From Mycolicibacterium peregrinum (lineage in GTDB: Bacteria; Actinomycetota; Actinomycetes; Mycobacteriales; Mycobacteriaceae): a stretch of DNA of 64,000 bases. The translations under genes were made by a program, and so were the position numbers. Each line of letters begins with the position of its first letter. Position 1 is the first letter of the stretch. Positions 29,076 through 39,163 of this stretch are shown here, one piece after another. The notes under the pieces are model-generated. The model worked only from the letters and a program-made list of their open reading frames with translations, was not told the DNA's origin and made no database searches. The stretch lies in the NCBI RefSeq assembly GCF_002102345.1, contig NZ_LQPP01000049.1, positions 1-64,000 on the forward strand. The letters are read 5' to 3'.

Positions 29076-30292
29076 CGAAGTTTGTTCCGCCGCATGTACT
29101 TTGCGAGATCGTCGTAGGTGCCGTCGCGGTTGCTGAACTCCACCACGTTGCGTGCGGTCTCGAACCACGGCCCGGTCGACGGCCGGATCTGCGCCAACGC
29201 GGCGTCGATGTCGGACATCTGAACGGGCCGCACCTGGCCGCTTCGCAGTGATTCAGCCATCGCCAATTGCGTTGCGGTATCACAGACATGGGCCAGGTCG
29301 GCGCCGGAGAAACCGTCGGTACGTTTGGCCACCGACGCCAGGTTGATGCCCTCAACCGGCCGGTCCTGCAGATGCAGTTTCATGATCGCCGCACGCGCAT
29401 CGAGGTCGGGCAGCGACACGAAGATCATCCGGTCGAACCGGCCTGGCCTGCGCAGCGCGGCGTCGACATCCCATGGCGCGTTGGTGGCGCCCAGCACGTA
29501 GACGCCGTCGTTGTCCGATGTGGCCGAATCCAGTTCTTCCAGAAGGGCGTTCACGACGGTCCGTAACCCGGCGGACCCGCTCAGTGCCGAACGACGATGG
29601 CCGAGCGCATCCACCTCGTCGAAGAACAACACACAGGGTGCGTTGCGCCGCGCGTTGTCGAAGATCGACCGGACACTGTGTTCGCTCTCGCCGAGCCAAC
29701 GGGACAACACGTCGGCGATCCCGACCTGATAGAAGTTCGCCCCGAGCTCGCCGGACACTGCCTTGGCGATGAAAGATTTGCCGCATCCGGGCGGGCCGTA
29801 GAGCAGCAGCCCACCGCGCGCGGACACCTTGAAGGCCTTCATCAACTCGGGATTGCGGATGGGGCCCAGCAGTGAGAGCTCGAGCTGCTTCTTGACCTCG
29901 GCCATCCCCGCGATGTCGTCGAGCCGGACCTGCGTGCGCTGCAGTGCGTCGTAGTCGTTCTCGTTGACGGCTTCGGCGGGTTCGGAGACGAATGCCGGTT
30001 TGACGATGTCGGCGACTTCTTTCTCGGCCGCCGTCCAGTCGAAGCCGCGAGCGGGCTCCGTGGGTGCAGCGGGCGCTGATGCGCCCGCCAGGCCGGCGCT
30101 GCACTGCTGCAGCAGTGTCACGGCCCGGGTGTTCGAGGAGTCCTGGGCCAGCACTGCGCTGCAATGTGTCAGCGCCTCGGCGTAGCGGCCCCGTTCGACC
30201 AACAAAGCAGCGAGGTGCAGGCGCAACTCTGCCAGTTCTGGGCTGCGTTCAACAGCGGCAGCTAACTCCTGGATGACTGCGTCCTCAGCCAT
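29072..30292 (-). CDS. AAA+ ATPase with N-terminal TPR-like domain
   Basis: A 406-residue classic-clade AAA+ ATPase (start ATG 30292). Residues 5-65 form TPR-like helices; a linker leads to the AAA+ module at about 125-400. Motifs are Walker A GPPGCGKS (166-173), pore-loop-like RWLGESE (about 198-204), Walker B FFDEVD (223-228), sensor-1 Asn in GATNAP, and arginine-finger segment RRPGRFDR (281-288). The GFSGADL helix is of the VPS4/Cdc48/FtsH type. No protease domain is present, so it is probably a remodelling or unfolding ATPase. It heads the operon with the TPR-membrane and HAD genes and is divergent from a fatty acyl-AMP ligase. Confidence 0.88.
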   Translation of the reverse strand: MAEDAVIQELAAAVERSPELAELRLHLAALLVERGRYAEALTHCSAVLAQDSSNTRAVTLLQQCSAGLAGASAPAAPTEPARGFDWTAAEKEVADIVKPAFVSEPAEAVNENDYDALQRTQVRLDDIAGMAEVKKQLELSLLGPIRNPELMKAFKVSARGGLLLYGPPGCGKSFIAKAVSGELGANFYQVGIADVLSRWLGESEHSVRSIFDNARRNAPCVLFFDEVDALGHRRSALSGSAGLRTVVNALLEELDSATSDNDGVYVLGATNAPWDVDAALRRPGRFDRMIFVSLPDLDARAAIMKLHLQDRPVEGINLASVAKRTDGFSGADLAHVCDTATQLAMAESLRSGQVRPVQMSDIDAALAQIRPSTGPWFETARNVVEFSNRDGTYDDLAKYMRRNKLR

Positions 30293-30426
30293 GTACACCT
30301 CCGATCGATCGCTGGTGAAAATCCTATCCGGAGCTCGACGCCCCCTCCTGCGGGTAATCCGAGGGCCTTCCTGGGCGTCCGGTACGGTCGCCTGATCCCA
30401 GGAATCGCCGACGTATGAGGTAGCGG
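30293..30426. promoter_or_regulatory. Divergent promoter region between AAA+ and FAAL genes
   Basis: Only 134 bases separate the two divergent starts, so both promoters must lie here. TCCGAT and TATCC-like hexamers are present, but no convincing -10/-35 pair or strong palindrome can be singled out by eye. The arrangement suggests joint control of the ATPase operon and the ligase. Confidence 0.5.
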
Positions 30427-32274
30427 ATGTACCAGAACACAGCGCTCGCCGCAGCAACCCTGCTGGAGATGCTGCAGCAGCGCGCCGCGACGTATCAGGA
30501 CAAGGTCGCGTTCAGCTTCTCCTACAACGGCGACGACGAGAACCGCACCCAGCTGACCTACCGCGACCTGGATCGTCGGGCCCGCGCGATCGCGTCCACC
30601 CTGCAAGACCTTGGCGCTGCCGGCGAACGCGTCCTCGTCCTGTGCCGGCCCGGGCTTGATTCCGTCGCCGGGTTCTTCGGCTGCGTCTACGCGGGTGCTG
30701 TCGCCGTGCCGGTGCACGAGCGGTTGGCTCCGCGCCTGTCCTCGGTGGTGCCCGACGCACATGCACGCTTCGCCCTGGCGACGGCGGAGACGCAGGCGAA
30801 GATCAAGGCGGCGATCGACGAGTTGGCCGAGGGGCGTGACCTGCGGTGGGTCCGCACCGATGAGGTTGACGGCGCCGCCGCGGACGGCAGCGGCTGGACG
30901 GCACCCGACATCGACCCGGATGCGATCGCCATGGTGCAGTACACGTCCGGCTCCACCACCGCTCCGAAGGGCGTCGCCCTGACGCACCGCAACCTTCTGC
31001 ACAACATGGAGTCGATCCGCCAGGTGTGGCACGGCGACGACACCGCAACCAGCGTGTTCTGGCTGCCGTCCCACCACGACATGGGGCTGATCGGCGGGAT
31101 CCTCTCGATGATCTACGTCGGGTGCACCACCCATCTGATGTCGCCGTCCTCCTTCGTCAAGCGACCGATGGGCTGGCTGGAGGCGATTTCCCGGCTTCGC
31201 GCAACCTTCACCGCCGCACCGAACTTCGCCTACGACCGGTGTGTCGACGAGAGCACCGCAGAGCAGCGCGCGGCGCTCGATCTGTCCAGCCTGGCCACCG
31301 CCATGAACGGCGCCGAACCGGTACAGGCCGCCACGCTGGAGAAGTTCGCCGAGGCGTTCGCACCGGCGGGCTTCCGGCCGGAGGCACTGTGTCCGGTGTA
31401 CGGGCTCGCCGAGGCGACCTTGCTGGTGTCCGGCGGATCGGACTCTGCGCTGCCGGTCGTTGCCCATGTCGATCGCACCGGACTTCAGGTCGATCGCGTC
31501 GTCGACGTCGACCCGGGACATCCGTCTGCTCTGGCGTTGGTGGGATGCGGTCGTCCGCGAGGCGGCCAGGAGGTGGCCATCGTCGACCCGCTGACCCACC
31601 AGCGTTGTGGGGCGGACGAAGTCGGCGAGATCTGGATCGCCGGCCCCAGCGTCGGTTGGGGCTATTGGGCCCGGCCGGACGAGACGACGCAAACGTTCTC
31701 GGCGACGCTCCCGGACGAATCCGGCGGCCCGTTCCTGCGCACCGGCGATCTGGGTTTTCTGCGTTCGGGCGAGCTGTACATCACGGGACGCTGCAAGGAC
31801 CTCGTCGTCATCCGCGGCGGGAACTACTACCCCAACGACATCGAGCGGACGGTGCAGGACTGCCATCCGACACTCGTCTCCGGCCGCGGCGCCGTCTTCG
31901 CAATCACTCCCGGCCTTGGCGCCGTCGAACAGATGGTGATCGTGCAGGAAGTGGCGCGCCGACGAGAGGGGTCGGCCGACCTCGCCGCGGTGGCCGACGC
32001 GATCCGGACCGCGGTGACCACGCGATACGGAGTCGAGCCGAACGCGGTTCTGCTGGTGGAACATCTGTCGATTCCGACGACGTCGAGCGGCAAGATCCAA
32101 CGGGGCCGGTGCCGGCAACAGTTGCTCGACGACGAGATCTCGCCCGTGGCGCACTGGCGTAGGCCGTCGGCGCTCGATGACCTCGCCAAGGCCAGGGAAC
32201 TCGAGGCGGCGATCCAGATCGCCGAGCTGATCAAGGCGGAGGCGGCCCGCCAGCAGGCCGCCGGCCAGAACTGA
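30427..32274 (+). CDS. Stand-alone fatty acyl-AMP ligase (FAAL)
   Basis: A 615-residue adenylate-forming enzyme. The ATP-binding loop YTSGSTTAPKGV, the A5-like YGLAEATLLVSGG, the A7-like TGDLGF, the FAAL-type GGNYYPNDIE segment and the catalytic C-terminal lysine SGKIQRG are present. YYPNDIE and the extended mid-region identify it as a FAAL rather than an acyl-CoA synthetase. Such enzymes activate fatty acids as acyl-AMP for transfer to a carrier protein. No carrier, PKS or NRPS gene is nearby, so the acceptor is elsewhere or unconventional. It is divergent from the TPR-AAA+ operon and ends in a strong stem-loop. Confidence 0.9.
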   Translation: MYQNTALAAATLLEMLQQRAATYQDKVAFSFSYNGDDENRTQLTYRDLDRRARAIASTLQDLGAAGERVLVLCRPGLDSVAGFFGCVYAGAVAVPVHERLAPRLSSVVPDAHARFALATAETQAKIKAAIDELAEGRDLRWVRTDEVDGAAADGSGWTAPDIDPDAIAMVQYTSGSTTAPKGVALTHRNLLHNMESIRQVWHGDDTATSVFWLPSHHDMGLIGGILSMIYVGCTTHLMSPSSFVKRPMGWLEAISRLRATFTAAPNFAYDRCVDESTAEQRAALDLSSLATAMNGAEPVQAATLEKFAEAFAPAGFRPEALCPVYGLAEATLLVSGGSDSALPVVAHVDRTGLQVDRVVDVDPGHPSALALVGCGRPRGGQEVAIVDPLTHQRCGADEVGEIWIAGPSVGWGYWARPDETTQTFSATLPDESGGPFLRTGDLGFLRSGELYITGRCKDLVVIRGGNYYPNDIERTVQDCHPTLVSGRGAVFAITPGLGAVEQMVIVQEVARRREGSADLAAVADAIRTAVTTRYGVEPNAVLLVEHLSIPTTSSGKIQRGRCRQQLLDDEISPVAHWRRPSALDDLAKARELEAAIQIAELIKAEAARQQAAGQN

Positions 32275-32307
32275 AGCTCAAAAGCTGACCAAGGTTGTTA
32301 GCTGACG

Positions 32308-32331
32308 GTGGCCACCCGACCGGGTGGCCAC
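32308..32331 (+). terminator. Stem-loop after the FAAL gene
   Basis: GTGGCCACCC (32308-32317) and GGGTGGCCAC (32322-32331) form a perfect 10-bp stem around the loop GACC, 33 bases after the FAAL stop. There is no T-run, as is common for mycobacterial terminators. Confidence 0.75.
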
Positions 32332-32799
32332 GGGTTGTCGCGTCCGAATCCGGCCGGCAGGACCCCGCCGCGGCCCGTACCGCGAGCCGCGGTTGCCGCG
32401 AGCCCACACACAAATGACGCCGCGCCGACATGCCTGGCATCGGGCGCCCACCCCATCCGAGCCGGATGACCGACGAACCGGCAGCATGCCCGGAACGCGG
32501 CTCAATCGCATGAATCATGTTGTCAGACAAATTTTTTGACAGACGACACGCGATCTCGCCGGCCGCTCGGCAACGTGAACCGATGCCTCACCCCAAGATC
32601 GTTCGCGACATAAGAAAATGTCTAATTATTAGCCCAAATCAGGTCCGAGCCCGGCGAGCAGCAGATTCCCGCGCAGCACCGCGTTGCTCGAAGGCGCGGA
32701 ACCTTAAACTGGCTACATTCGTTGCCCAAATTTTGCATCTGCAACTACTTGGCCGGGCTATGGTCTGTCCGATTATTTACAGATGCGAAAGGAGATGCC
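32332..32799. other. Intergenic region with AT-rich promoter segment
   Basis: A gene-free stretch of 468 bases. The first half has normal GC content. From about 32510 there are AT-rich patches unusual for this genome (ATTTTTTGACA, GTCTAATTATTAGCCC, CCTTAAACTGG). It contains TTGTCAGACAA (32520-32530), an inverted repeat TTGTC-A-GACAA, and TTGACA (32536-32541), a possible -35. The AT-rich block likely holds the promoter and regulator sites of the GjpA-like gene. I see no coding region in it. Confidence 0.55.
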
Positions 32800-34590
32800 G
32801 TGCATCTCGTTGCTCAGCCCCACACCGCCGTGGGTGCAAAGCAAGAAACCACCCGTCAATGGCTCACCGCAGCCGGAGTCGTTGTCACCGCCGCCGGATT
32901 GATTGCCGCCACCCCGGGAATCTCCCCCGTCCCCGCCGTTGCCCAGCACGACATTCACGCCGATGCCGTGCGGCTGACGGCGGGTTGGGACCCCTTCGCG
33001 CCACTGCAAGCTGCCTTCGACACCGCGAAAGCCAATGGCACGATCCTGGGCGACAACTTCCTGTTGGCCCCGGGAGTCGGACTACAACAGGCGATCGCCA
33101 ACCAGATCGGTTACGCCAAGCAGCTGTTCGACGACCCGTCAAGCTTCGAGGCCGTGTCCCAACAGTTCGCCGCCAATGCGATGAAGGTGCTGACCGGACT
33201 CACCCTGATCGGGGCGGACGAGGAAACCAGGGACGCGGTGGTCAAGCACACCCTGGGTGGTATGCACGGCATGGCGCTCGACCTGTTCCCCGGCTTCCTG
33301 GCCGAAGGTGTTGACCCCGAGGCCTTCTCGGCAGTCATGAATGTCTTGGCCTCGCCGCTGAGCGGTGTGCTCATCGGTTCCATCGGGCCGGTGGTCAGCC
33401 CCGCGGTGGCGCTGCTCAACAGTGCCGTGGCGATCTCCAACGCGCTTCAGGCCGGGGACTCGACGACCGCGCTCTCCAGTCTGCTCGGGGTACCGGCCGG
33501 GATGGTGGACGCGTTCCTCAACGGTGCCAATCTCAACCTCGATGCACTGGCCCCGATGATCAACGATGCGGGTCTGATCAAGGACACCGTCACCATCGCC
33601 GGGCTCAACATCGCGTTCGGCGGTCTGCTCACCCCGGGCTCCACCGATCGGAGTACCTACGAGTACACCGACGAAGACGGCAACAAGGTCACGATCCCCT
33701 CGGTCGGCGGCTCGATCTTCAACAGCCTCGGCATGGATATCAAGCTCGGGGCCCTGCCCATCTCGGTCAAGGGTGAGGCTGTCGGCCCGATCGGCGCCCT
33801 GCAAGGGCTGTCGCAGACGGTCGGCGTGCTGCTCGGCAGCGGCTGGGACGACTACGACGGCAAGGGGAATGCACCGGCACCCAAGCCCCCGCTGTTCGGG
33901 TTGCACCCGCTGGCATTCGGCGATCCGCTGAGCGACATCGCCGAAAGCGCAGGCGTCACCAAACTTCGTGAAGCGCTGAAGGGTGCCGCTGTCGAGAACA
34001 TCGTCAAGAAGCTGCAAGGCATCACCACGGGCACCGAGGAGGCCGCCGACGCGGCTGCCGCTCCGGTCACGGATGCCGACAGTTCGGTCGCCGACGGTTC
34101 GGCCGCCAACGCCATCGCAGCAGCGAACGAGCTGACGCACACGACCGCGAACAAGACCGTCACGGTGTCGGTGGAGAAGCCGGCCGCCGTACCCGCGACC
34201 GCGGATGCCGCCAAGGCCCCGGCCGCGACCAAGGTCGATACCGCTGACGAGGCGGGCACCGACGAGACCGCCGTAACGGCAACGGAATCGGCTGATGATG
34301 CCGGGACGGTGGTCAAGGCGACGCCGAAGGCCCAGACCCGCCTGAAGGCGCCGTCGACCCGGCCTGCCGGCCCGACGGACAAGGCCCCGCGCAGCAATCT
34401 GGTCAAGGGCGTCAAGGATGCGGTGAAGAACGTCCGCAACGGACTGGGCACGAACAGCACCCGCAAGTCCGGCGAATCCGCCTCCAGCTCAAGCGGTTCG
34501 ACTGCCGGTGCGTCCAGCTCCGGTTCCGAAGCCACCAAGCCCGCCAAGAAGGACGCCGGCAGCAAGAGCAAGCACGACAACAACAAGTAA
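32800..34590 (+). CDS. GjpA-like outer-envelope protein (porin-family annotation)
   Basis: About 596 residues from GTG 32800, with AAAGGAG five bases upstream. An N-terminal hydrophobic stretch (TAAGVVVTAAGLIAATPGI) acts as signal or anchor. A domain of about 300 residues follows (DPFAPLQAAFDTAKANGTIL, SPLSGVLIGSIGPVVSPAVALLNS, PAGMVDAFLNGANLNLDALAP). It matches what I recall of mycobacterial proteins annotated as outer membrane porin GjpA. The last 190 residues are Ala/Thr/Lys-rich, ending in a Ser/Gly run and a basic tail, probably disordered or wall-interacting. Pore function is not shown. The AT-rich upstream region suggests regulated expression. Confidence 0.75.
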   Translation: MHLVAQPHTAVGAKQETTRQWLTAAGVVVTAAGLIAATPGISPVPAVAQHDIHADAVRLTAGWDPFAPLQAAFDTAKANGTILGDNFLLAPGVGLQQAIANQIGYAKQLFDDPSSFEAVSQQFAANAMKVLTGLTLIGADEETRDAVVKHTLGGMHGMALDLFPGFLAEGVDPEAFSAVMNVLASPLSGVLIGSIGPVVSPAVALLNSAVAISNALQAGDSTTALSSLLGVPAGMVDAFLNGANLNLDALAPMINDAGLIKDTVTIAGLNIAFGGLLTPGSTDRSTYEYTDEDGNKVTIPSVGGSIFNSLGMDIKLGALPISVKGEAVGPIGALQGLSQTVGVLLGSGWDDYDGKGNAPAPKPPLFGLHPLAFGDPLSDIAESAGVTKLREALKGAAVENIVKKLQGITTGTEEAADAAAAPVTDADSSVADGSAANAIAAANELTHTTANKTVTVSVEKPAAVPATADAAKAPAATKVDTADEAGTDETAVTATESADDAGTVVKATPKAQTRLKAPSTRPAGPTDKAPRSNLVKGVKDAVKNVRNGLGTNSTRKSGESASSSSGSTAGASSSGSEATKPAKKDAGSKSKHDNNK

Positions 34591-34605
34591 CCGAGCGAGA
34601 GTCAC

Positions 34606-34641
34606 GATGGTAGGGCCCCTCTCCGGAGGGGCCCTACCATC
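34606..34641. terminator. Perfect 16-bp stem-loop between GjpA-like and XRE genes
   Basis: GATGGTAGGGCCCCTC (34606-34621) and its exact complement (34626-34641) enclose the loop TCCG. It starts 15 bases after the GjpA-like stop and ends 5 bases before the XRE start at 34647. It is probably a bidirectional-strength terminator for the envelope gene. Because it abuts the next start, it could also control translation of the regulator. Confidence 0.85.
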
Positions 34642-34646
34642 GCCTT

Positions 34647-35492
34647 ATGAAGCGTGAGCAGCTCAGCGATTTCCTCCGAACTCGCCGTGCCCGGCTCAAG
34701 CCAGCCGACGTGGGATTGGTGGTCGGCGACCGGCGACGGACCCCGGGACTGCGCCGCGAGGAGGTCGCCCTGCTGGCCGGCGTCGGAACCTCCTGGTACA
34801 CGTGGCTCGAACAGGGGCGCGATATCAACGTGTCGTCGACCGTGCTGGACGCGATCAGCACAGCCCTTCAGCTCTCAGAACCCGAACGCTCGCACCTGTA
34901 TTCGCTGTCGGGGATGAATCCCCCGCCGACCGGTGAGCGCGCGACCGAAGCCACCCCCGAACTTCTCCATCTGCTCGAGGCGTGGTCGCCGCGACCGGCG
35001 ATGCTGCAGGACCAGTACTGGAATCTGCTCGCGGTCAACGAAGCGACCCGGCAAGTGTTCGGCTACGGCGACACCGATCGCAACTGCCTCGTCACCTTCT
35101 TCACCAACAGCCGCTACCGCGCCATGTACGTCCACTGGGCAGCGGCCGCGCCCGGGGTGGTGTCCGCGTTCCGCGCCGACGCGGCACGGTATCCAGACGA
35201 TGTCCGGTTCGCCGAGATCGTCGATGATCTCGGTGCGGTCAGCCCTGAGTTCGTCGAGTTGTGGGGACGGCACGACGTGGGTCTCCATTCACAGGCGGTA
35301 AAGGCCGTGCTGCATCCTCAGGCCGGCGAGCTCGTGTTCGACAAGACAACCCTGGCTGTCACCGACCATCCGGGCTGGCACCTGGTGCTGTACAACCCGC
35401 GGCCTGGGACCGGTACCGACGAACGGCTCGACCTCCTGATGCAGCCTCAATCGCCGAACGGCCTGGTCAATTCGGCAAGTTCGTCGAGATAA
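34647..35492 (+). CDS. XRE-family regulator with MmyB-like ligand-binding domain
   Basis: A 281-residue regulator. Residues 1-85 form an XRE helix-turn-helix with the typical RRTPGLRREEVALLAGV and WYTWLEQGRDI segments. Residues 105-270 match the MmyB-like PAS-type ligand-binding domain (MLQDQYWNLLAVNEATRQVFG, the WGRHDVGLHSQAVKAV and FDKTTLAV strands). In Actinobacteria such genes often sit beside the oxidoreductase they control. Here the convergent neighbour is a luciferase-like F420 enzyme, with the two 3' ends overlapping by 46 bases. The start lies 5 bases after a perfect hairpin and has no visible ribosome-binding site. Confidence 0.88.
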   Translation: MKREQLSDFLRTRRARLKPADVGLVVGDRRRTPGLRREEVALLAGVGTSWYTWLEQGRDINVSSTVLDAISTALQLSEPERSHLYSLSGMNPPPTGERATEATPELLHLLEAWSPRPAMLQDQYWNLLAVNEATRQVFGYGDTDRNCLVTFFTNSRYRAMYVHWAAAAPGVVSAFRADAARYPDDVRFAEIVDDLGAVSPEFVELWGRHDVGLHSQAVKAVLHPQAGELVFDKTTLAVTDHPGWHLVLYNPRPGTGTDERLDLLMQPQSPNGLVNSASSSR

Positions 35493-36337
35493 CGCAACGC
35501 CTCGGTCTCCGGGGCGGCGGCGTCGCGGAAGAAGACGCAATGGTCGACGCCGCCCTCGGCCAACACTTCGAGCTCACGTTCGGTCAACGGCGTGATCGTG
35601 CCCTGCCGGCCGGGCGCCAGGTAGCCACGTCGGTCGGCACCGATCAGCGTCACCGGAATCCGGTCGCGTCCGCGCTCGTCACCCCGCCGCCGTAGTTCCT
35701 GCACCCGGGTAACCAACTCCTCGGGTGTGCCAACCAGATTCGGCGCCCACTGGTCACCGTATTCGAGTACCCGTTCCAGCACGGTGGGACCGTTGCCGCC
35801 GACAAGCACCGGAAGGTGAGGCCGCTGGATGGGCTTGGGCCATGAGTAGATCGGATCGAAATCGACGGACTCGCCGTGAAACTCGGCCTTCTCGGCCGTC
35901 CAGATCTCCTTCATCGCCAGCACCCGCTCGCGCATCAACCCCAGTCGGGTCTTCGGTTCGGTGCCGTGATTGCGCATCTCCTCACGCAACCAACCGGCGC
36001 CGACGCCGAGCTGGAACCGACCGCCGGAGATCTGGTCCACACTCGCCGCTTCCTTGGCGAGCGTGATCGGATCACGTTGCACCACCAGTGCGATCCCGGT
36101 ACCGAGAAGCAGTCGTTCGGTGACGACGGACGCCGCCGCCAGTGCCACGAAAGGATCCAGCGACCGGTAGTAATCGTGTGGAGGCAGGTCACCTTCGGGC
36201 GGTGCCGGCCCAGTCACCGGCAGATGAGTGTGCTCGGCGACGAAAAGTGAGTCGAACCCCCGCTCCTCAAGCGCTATCGCCAGTTTCGTGGGCGCCAGGC
36301 CCCGGTCAGTGAGGAAGGTGCTGACACCGAATTTCAT
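35447..36337 (-). CDS. LLM-class F420-dependent oxidoreductase
   Basis: A 296-residue luciferase-like (TIM-barrel) flavin/F420 enzyme. It starts MKFGVSTFLTDRG, with the SLFVAEHTHLPV segment and GGRFQLGVGAGWLREE that mark the family; RPHLPVLVGGNGPTVLERV is the phosphate-binding segment. It resembles the TIGR03619 subgroup in mycobacteria. Substrate unknown. It overlaps the XRE regulator tail to tail. The F420 genes fbiA and fbiB lie 15 kb away in the same window. Confidence 0.88.
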   Translation of the reverse strand: MKFGVSTFLTDRGLAPTKLAIALEERGFDSLFVAEHTHLPVTGPAPPEGDLPPHDYYRSLDPFVALAAASVVTERLLLGTGIALVVQRDPITLAKEAASVDQISGGRFQLGVGAGWLREEMRNHGTEPKTRLGLMRERVLAMKEIWTAEKAEFHGESVDFDPIYSWPKPIQRPHLPVLVGGNGPTVLERVLEYGDQWAPNLVGTPEELVTRVQELRRRGDERGRDRIPVTLIGADRRGYLAPGRQGTITPLTERELEVLAEGGVDHCVFFRDAAAPETEALRYLDELAELTRPFGD

Positions 36338-36436
36338 GCCTCCACCGTGCCGCGCGATCGCCGAACCGAAAAGGGCGCAGTCAACCTGGGACCGCCACCA
36401 CCACCCTGGGCGTCAGGGAGGAGAGGCGCCCGCAAT

Positions 36437-36476
36437 GCAAAAGTCCCCGCAATCCTTGGATGACGGGGACTTTCGC
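36437..36476 (-). terminator. Terminator after sahH
   Basis: Arms 36437-36449 and 36464-36476 pair over 13 positions with one mismatch (core AAAGTCCCCG/CGGGGACTTT) around a 14-base loop. On the minus strand it lies 24 bases after the sahH stop and ends CTTTTGC. Confidence 0.85.
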
Positions 36477-36500
36477 ATCTGGTCGCGCTACTTCAGTAAC

Positions 36501-37961
<1,461 letters not shown>

Positions 37962-38097
37962 GTAGAGCCCTCTTTCAGTCGTGATTGCTTGCACGCGCGC
38001 AGACGCGCCCAACGGCGACGCCACACGCAGATACCTCTAGCCTGCGGGCTCGCGGGACAGGCGCTCATGCGGAGTAACGGCAGCGGCGCTCTGACAG

Positions 38098-38721
38098 CTA
38101 CGGGGTATCTATGACACCGTAGCGCTCGGCGAAAGGCGTCATGAGTCGGGCCAGGTCACCGGCCACGTCGTGGTCCGCCTCGGGCGGCATCGACACGTAA
38201 CTCATCGCCAGGCGCACGATCGCCCGGGCCAGTACCCCGGCGTCCTCGTCACTGGCTTTCATCCAGCTGTTCTGAAAGGTTCCGGTCAACCGGGCGGAGC
38301 ATCGGGAGATGATCGGGCCGCTGCCCGTGGTGATGATCTGGAGCAGGTCGGGCTTGGAAGCGCCGGTGAGCAACGAGATCACCAGCGGATCGGCGGCCGA
38401 TTCCAGGAAGAATGCCCGGAACCCCTCCAGGAACGCCGCGTGGACTTCGCCGACGTTGTTGTTGATCGCATTGTCGACCGCGTCGACCAGCCGGTCCGCC
38501 AGGCGCATGGCATAACCCTCGGCCAGGCCCTGTCGGGAGCCGAACTCGTTGTAGATGGTCTGACGGCTGATCCCCGCGACCTGGGCCACGTGCGAGAGCG
38601 TGATGGCCGACCAGTCGCGGGTCAACAGCAGTTCCCGCATGCCGTCGAGAATCGAATCGCGCAGCAGCACCCTGGATGCCTCCGCATACGGGATGCGCTG
38701 TTTGTCTCGCGGCCGACTCAC
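38098..38721 (-). CDS. TetR-family regulator of the alkane operon (AlkX-like)
   Basis: About 207 residues from GTG 38721 (VSRPRDKQR). The helix-turn-helix is LSHVAQVAGISRQTIYNEFGSRQGL. A helical C-terminal ligand domain follows. It is the fourth gene of the alkB-rubA-rubB-TetR unit, 53 bases after rubB. In related actinomycetes the TetR (AlkX) in this position represses alkB in the absence of alkanes or their fatty acid products. A palindrome upstream of alkB (40458-40476) is a candidate site. From memory it matches Rv3249c. Confidence 0.9.
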   Translation of the reverse strand: MSRPRDKQRIPYAEASRVLLRDSILDGMRELLLTRDWSAITLSHVAQVAGISRQTIYNEFGSRQGLAEGYAMRLADRLVDAVDNAINNNVGEVHAAFLEGFRAFFLESAADPLVISLLTGASKPDLLQIITTGSGPIISRCSARLTGTFQNSWMKASDEDAGVLARAIVRLAMSYVSMPPEADHDVAGDLARLMTPFAERYGVIDTP

Positions 38722-38774
38722 ACGGGCGACAATATCGCTTTCCGTCCGTGTTTCGAGCGCGTCGCTCGAAGCCG

Positions 38775-38993
38775 TCAAGGCCGTGCGACCTCTACCATCT
38801 CGAAATCGGTCTTCGCTGCGCCGCAATCCGGGCAGCTCCAGTCCTCGGGAATGTCATCCCACCGGGTCCCCGGGGCGATGCCGTCCTCGGGCCAGCCCTT
38901 GGCCTCGTCGTACTCGAATCCGCACTGGACGCAGATGTACAGCTTGTACGGCTCGGTGCCTGTCGGCTCCTCGCGCAAGCGCTCGTCGGTCAT
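38775..38993 (-). CDS. rubB: Rubredoxin RubB
   Basis: A 72-residue rubredoxin. The iron is held by two CxxC pairs, CVQCG near the N-terminus and CPDCG near the C-terminus, with GWPEDGIAPGTRWDDIPEDW between them. It carries electrons from rubredoxin reductase to the AlkB diiron centre. Its start (ATG 38993) overlaps the rubA stop by 4 bases. Confidence 0.95.
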   Translation of the reverse strand: MTDERLREEPTGTEPYKLYICVQCGFEYDEAKGWPEDGIAPGTRWDDIPEDWSCPDCGAAKTDFEMVEVARP

Positions 38994-39163
38994 TTCACTG
39001 CTCCCATCGGTTCGAAGTCGACCTTCTCCCGCACCGCGCAGTCCGGGCAGCACCAGTCGTCGGGCACGTCGCTCCACGGCGTTCCGGCCGGGAACCCCTC
39101 TCGCGGAGCGCCTTTCGCTTCGTCGTACACGTAGCCGCATCCGGGACACTCGTAAGCGCTCAT
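38990..39163 (-). CDS. rubA: Rubredoxin RubA
   Basis: A 57-residue rubredoxin read directly from the sequence, starting MSAYECPGCGYVYDEAKG and ending DFEPMGAVK. CPGC and CPDC hold the iron. It starts at ATG 39163, overlapping the alkB stop by 4 bases, and overlaps rubB by 4 bases, so all three genes are translationally coupled. The extra Cys in DDWCCPDC precedes the second pair, which is typical of AlkG1-type rubredoxins. Confidence 0.95.
   Translation of the reverse strand: MSAYECPGCGYVYDEAKGAPREGFPAGTPWSDVPDDWCCPDCAVREKVDFEPMGAVK

Noticed and set aside
30262..32154. A 630-codon minus-strand open frame
   Set aside because: It is antisense to the FAAL gene and has no recognisable domain; FAAL motifs fix the plus strand as coding.
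37962..38097. Possible SAH riboswitch upstream of sahH
   Set aside because: The 136-base space has GC-rich patches, but I could not draw the conserved SAH pseudoknot core by eye.
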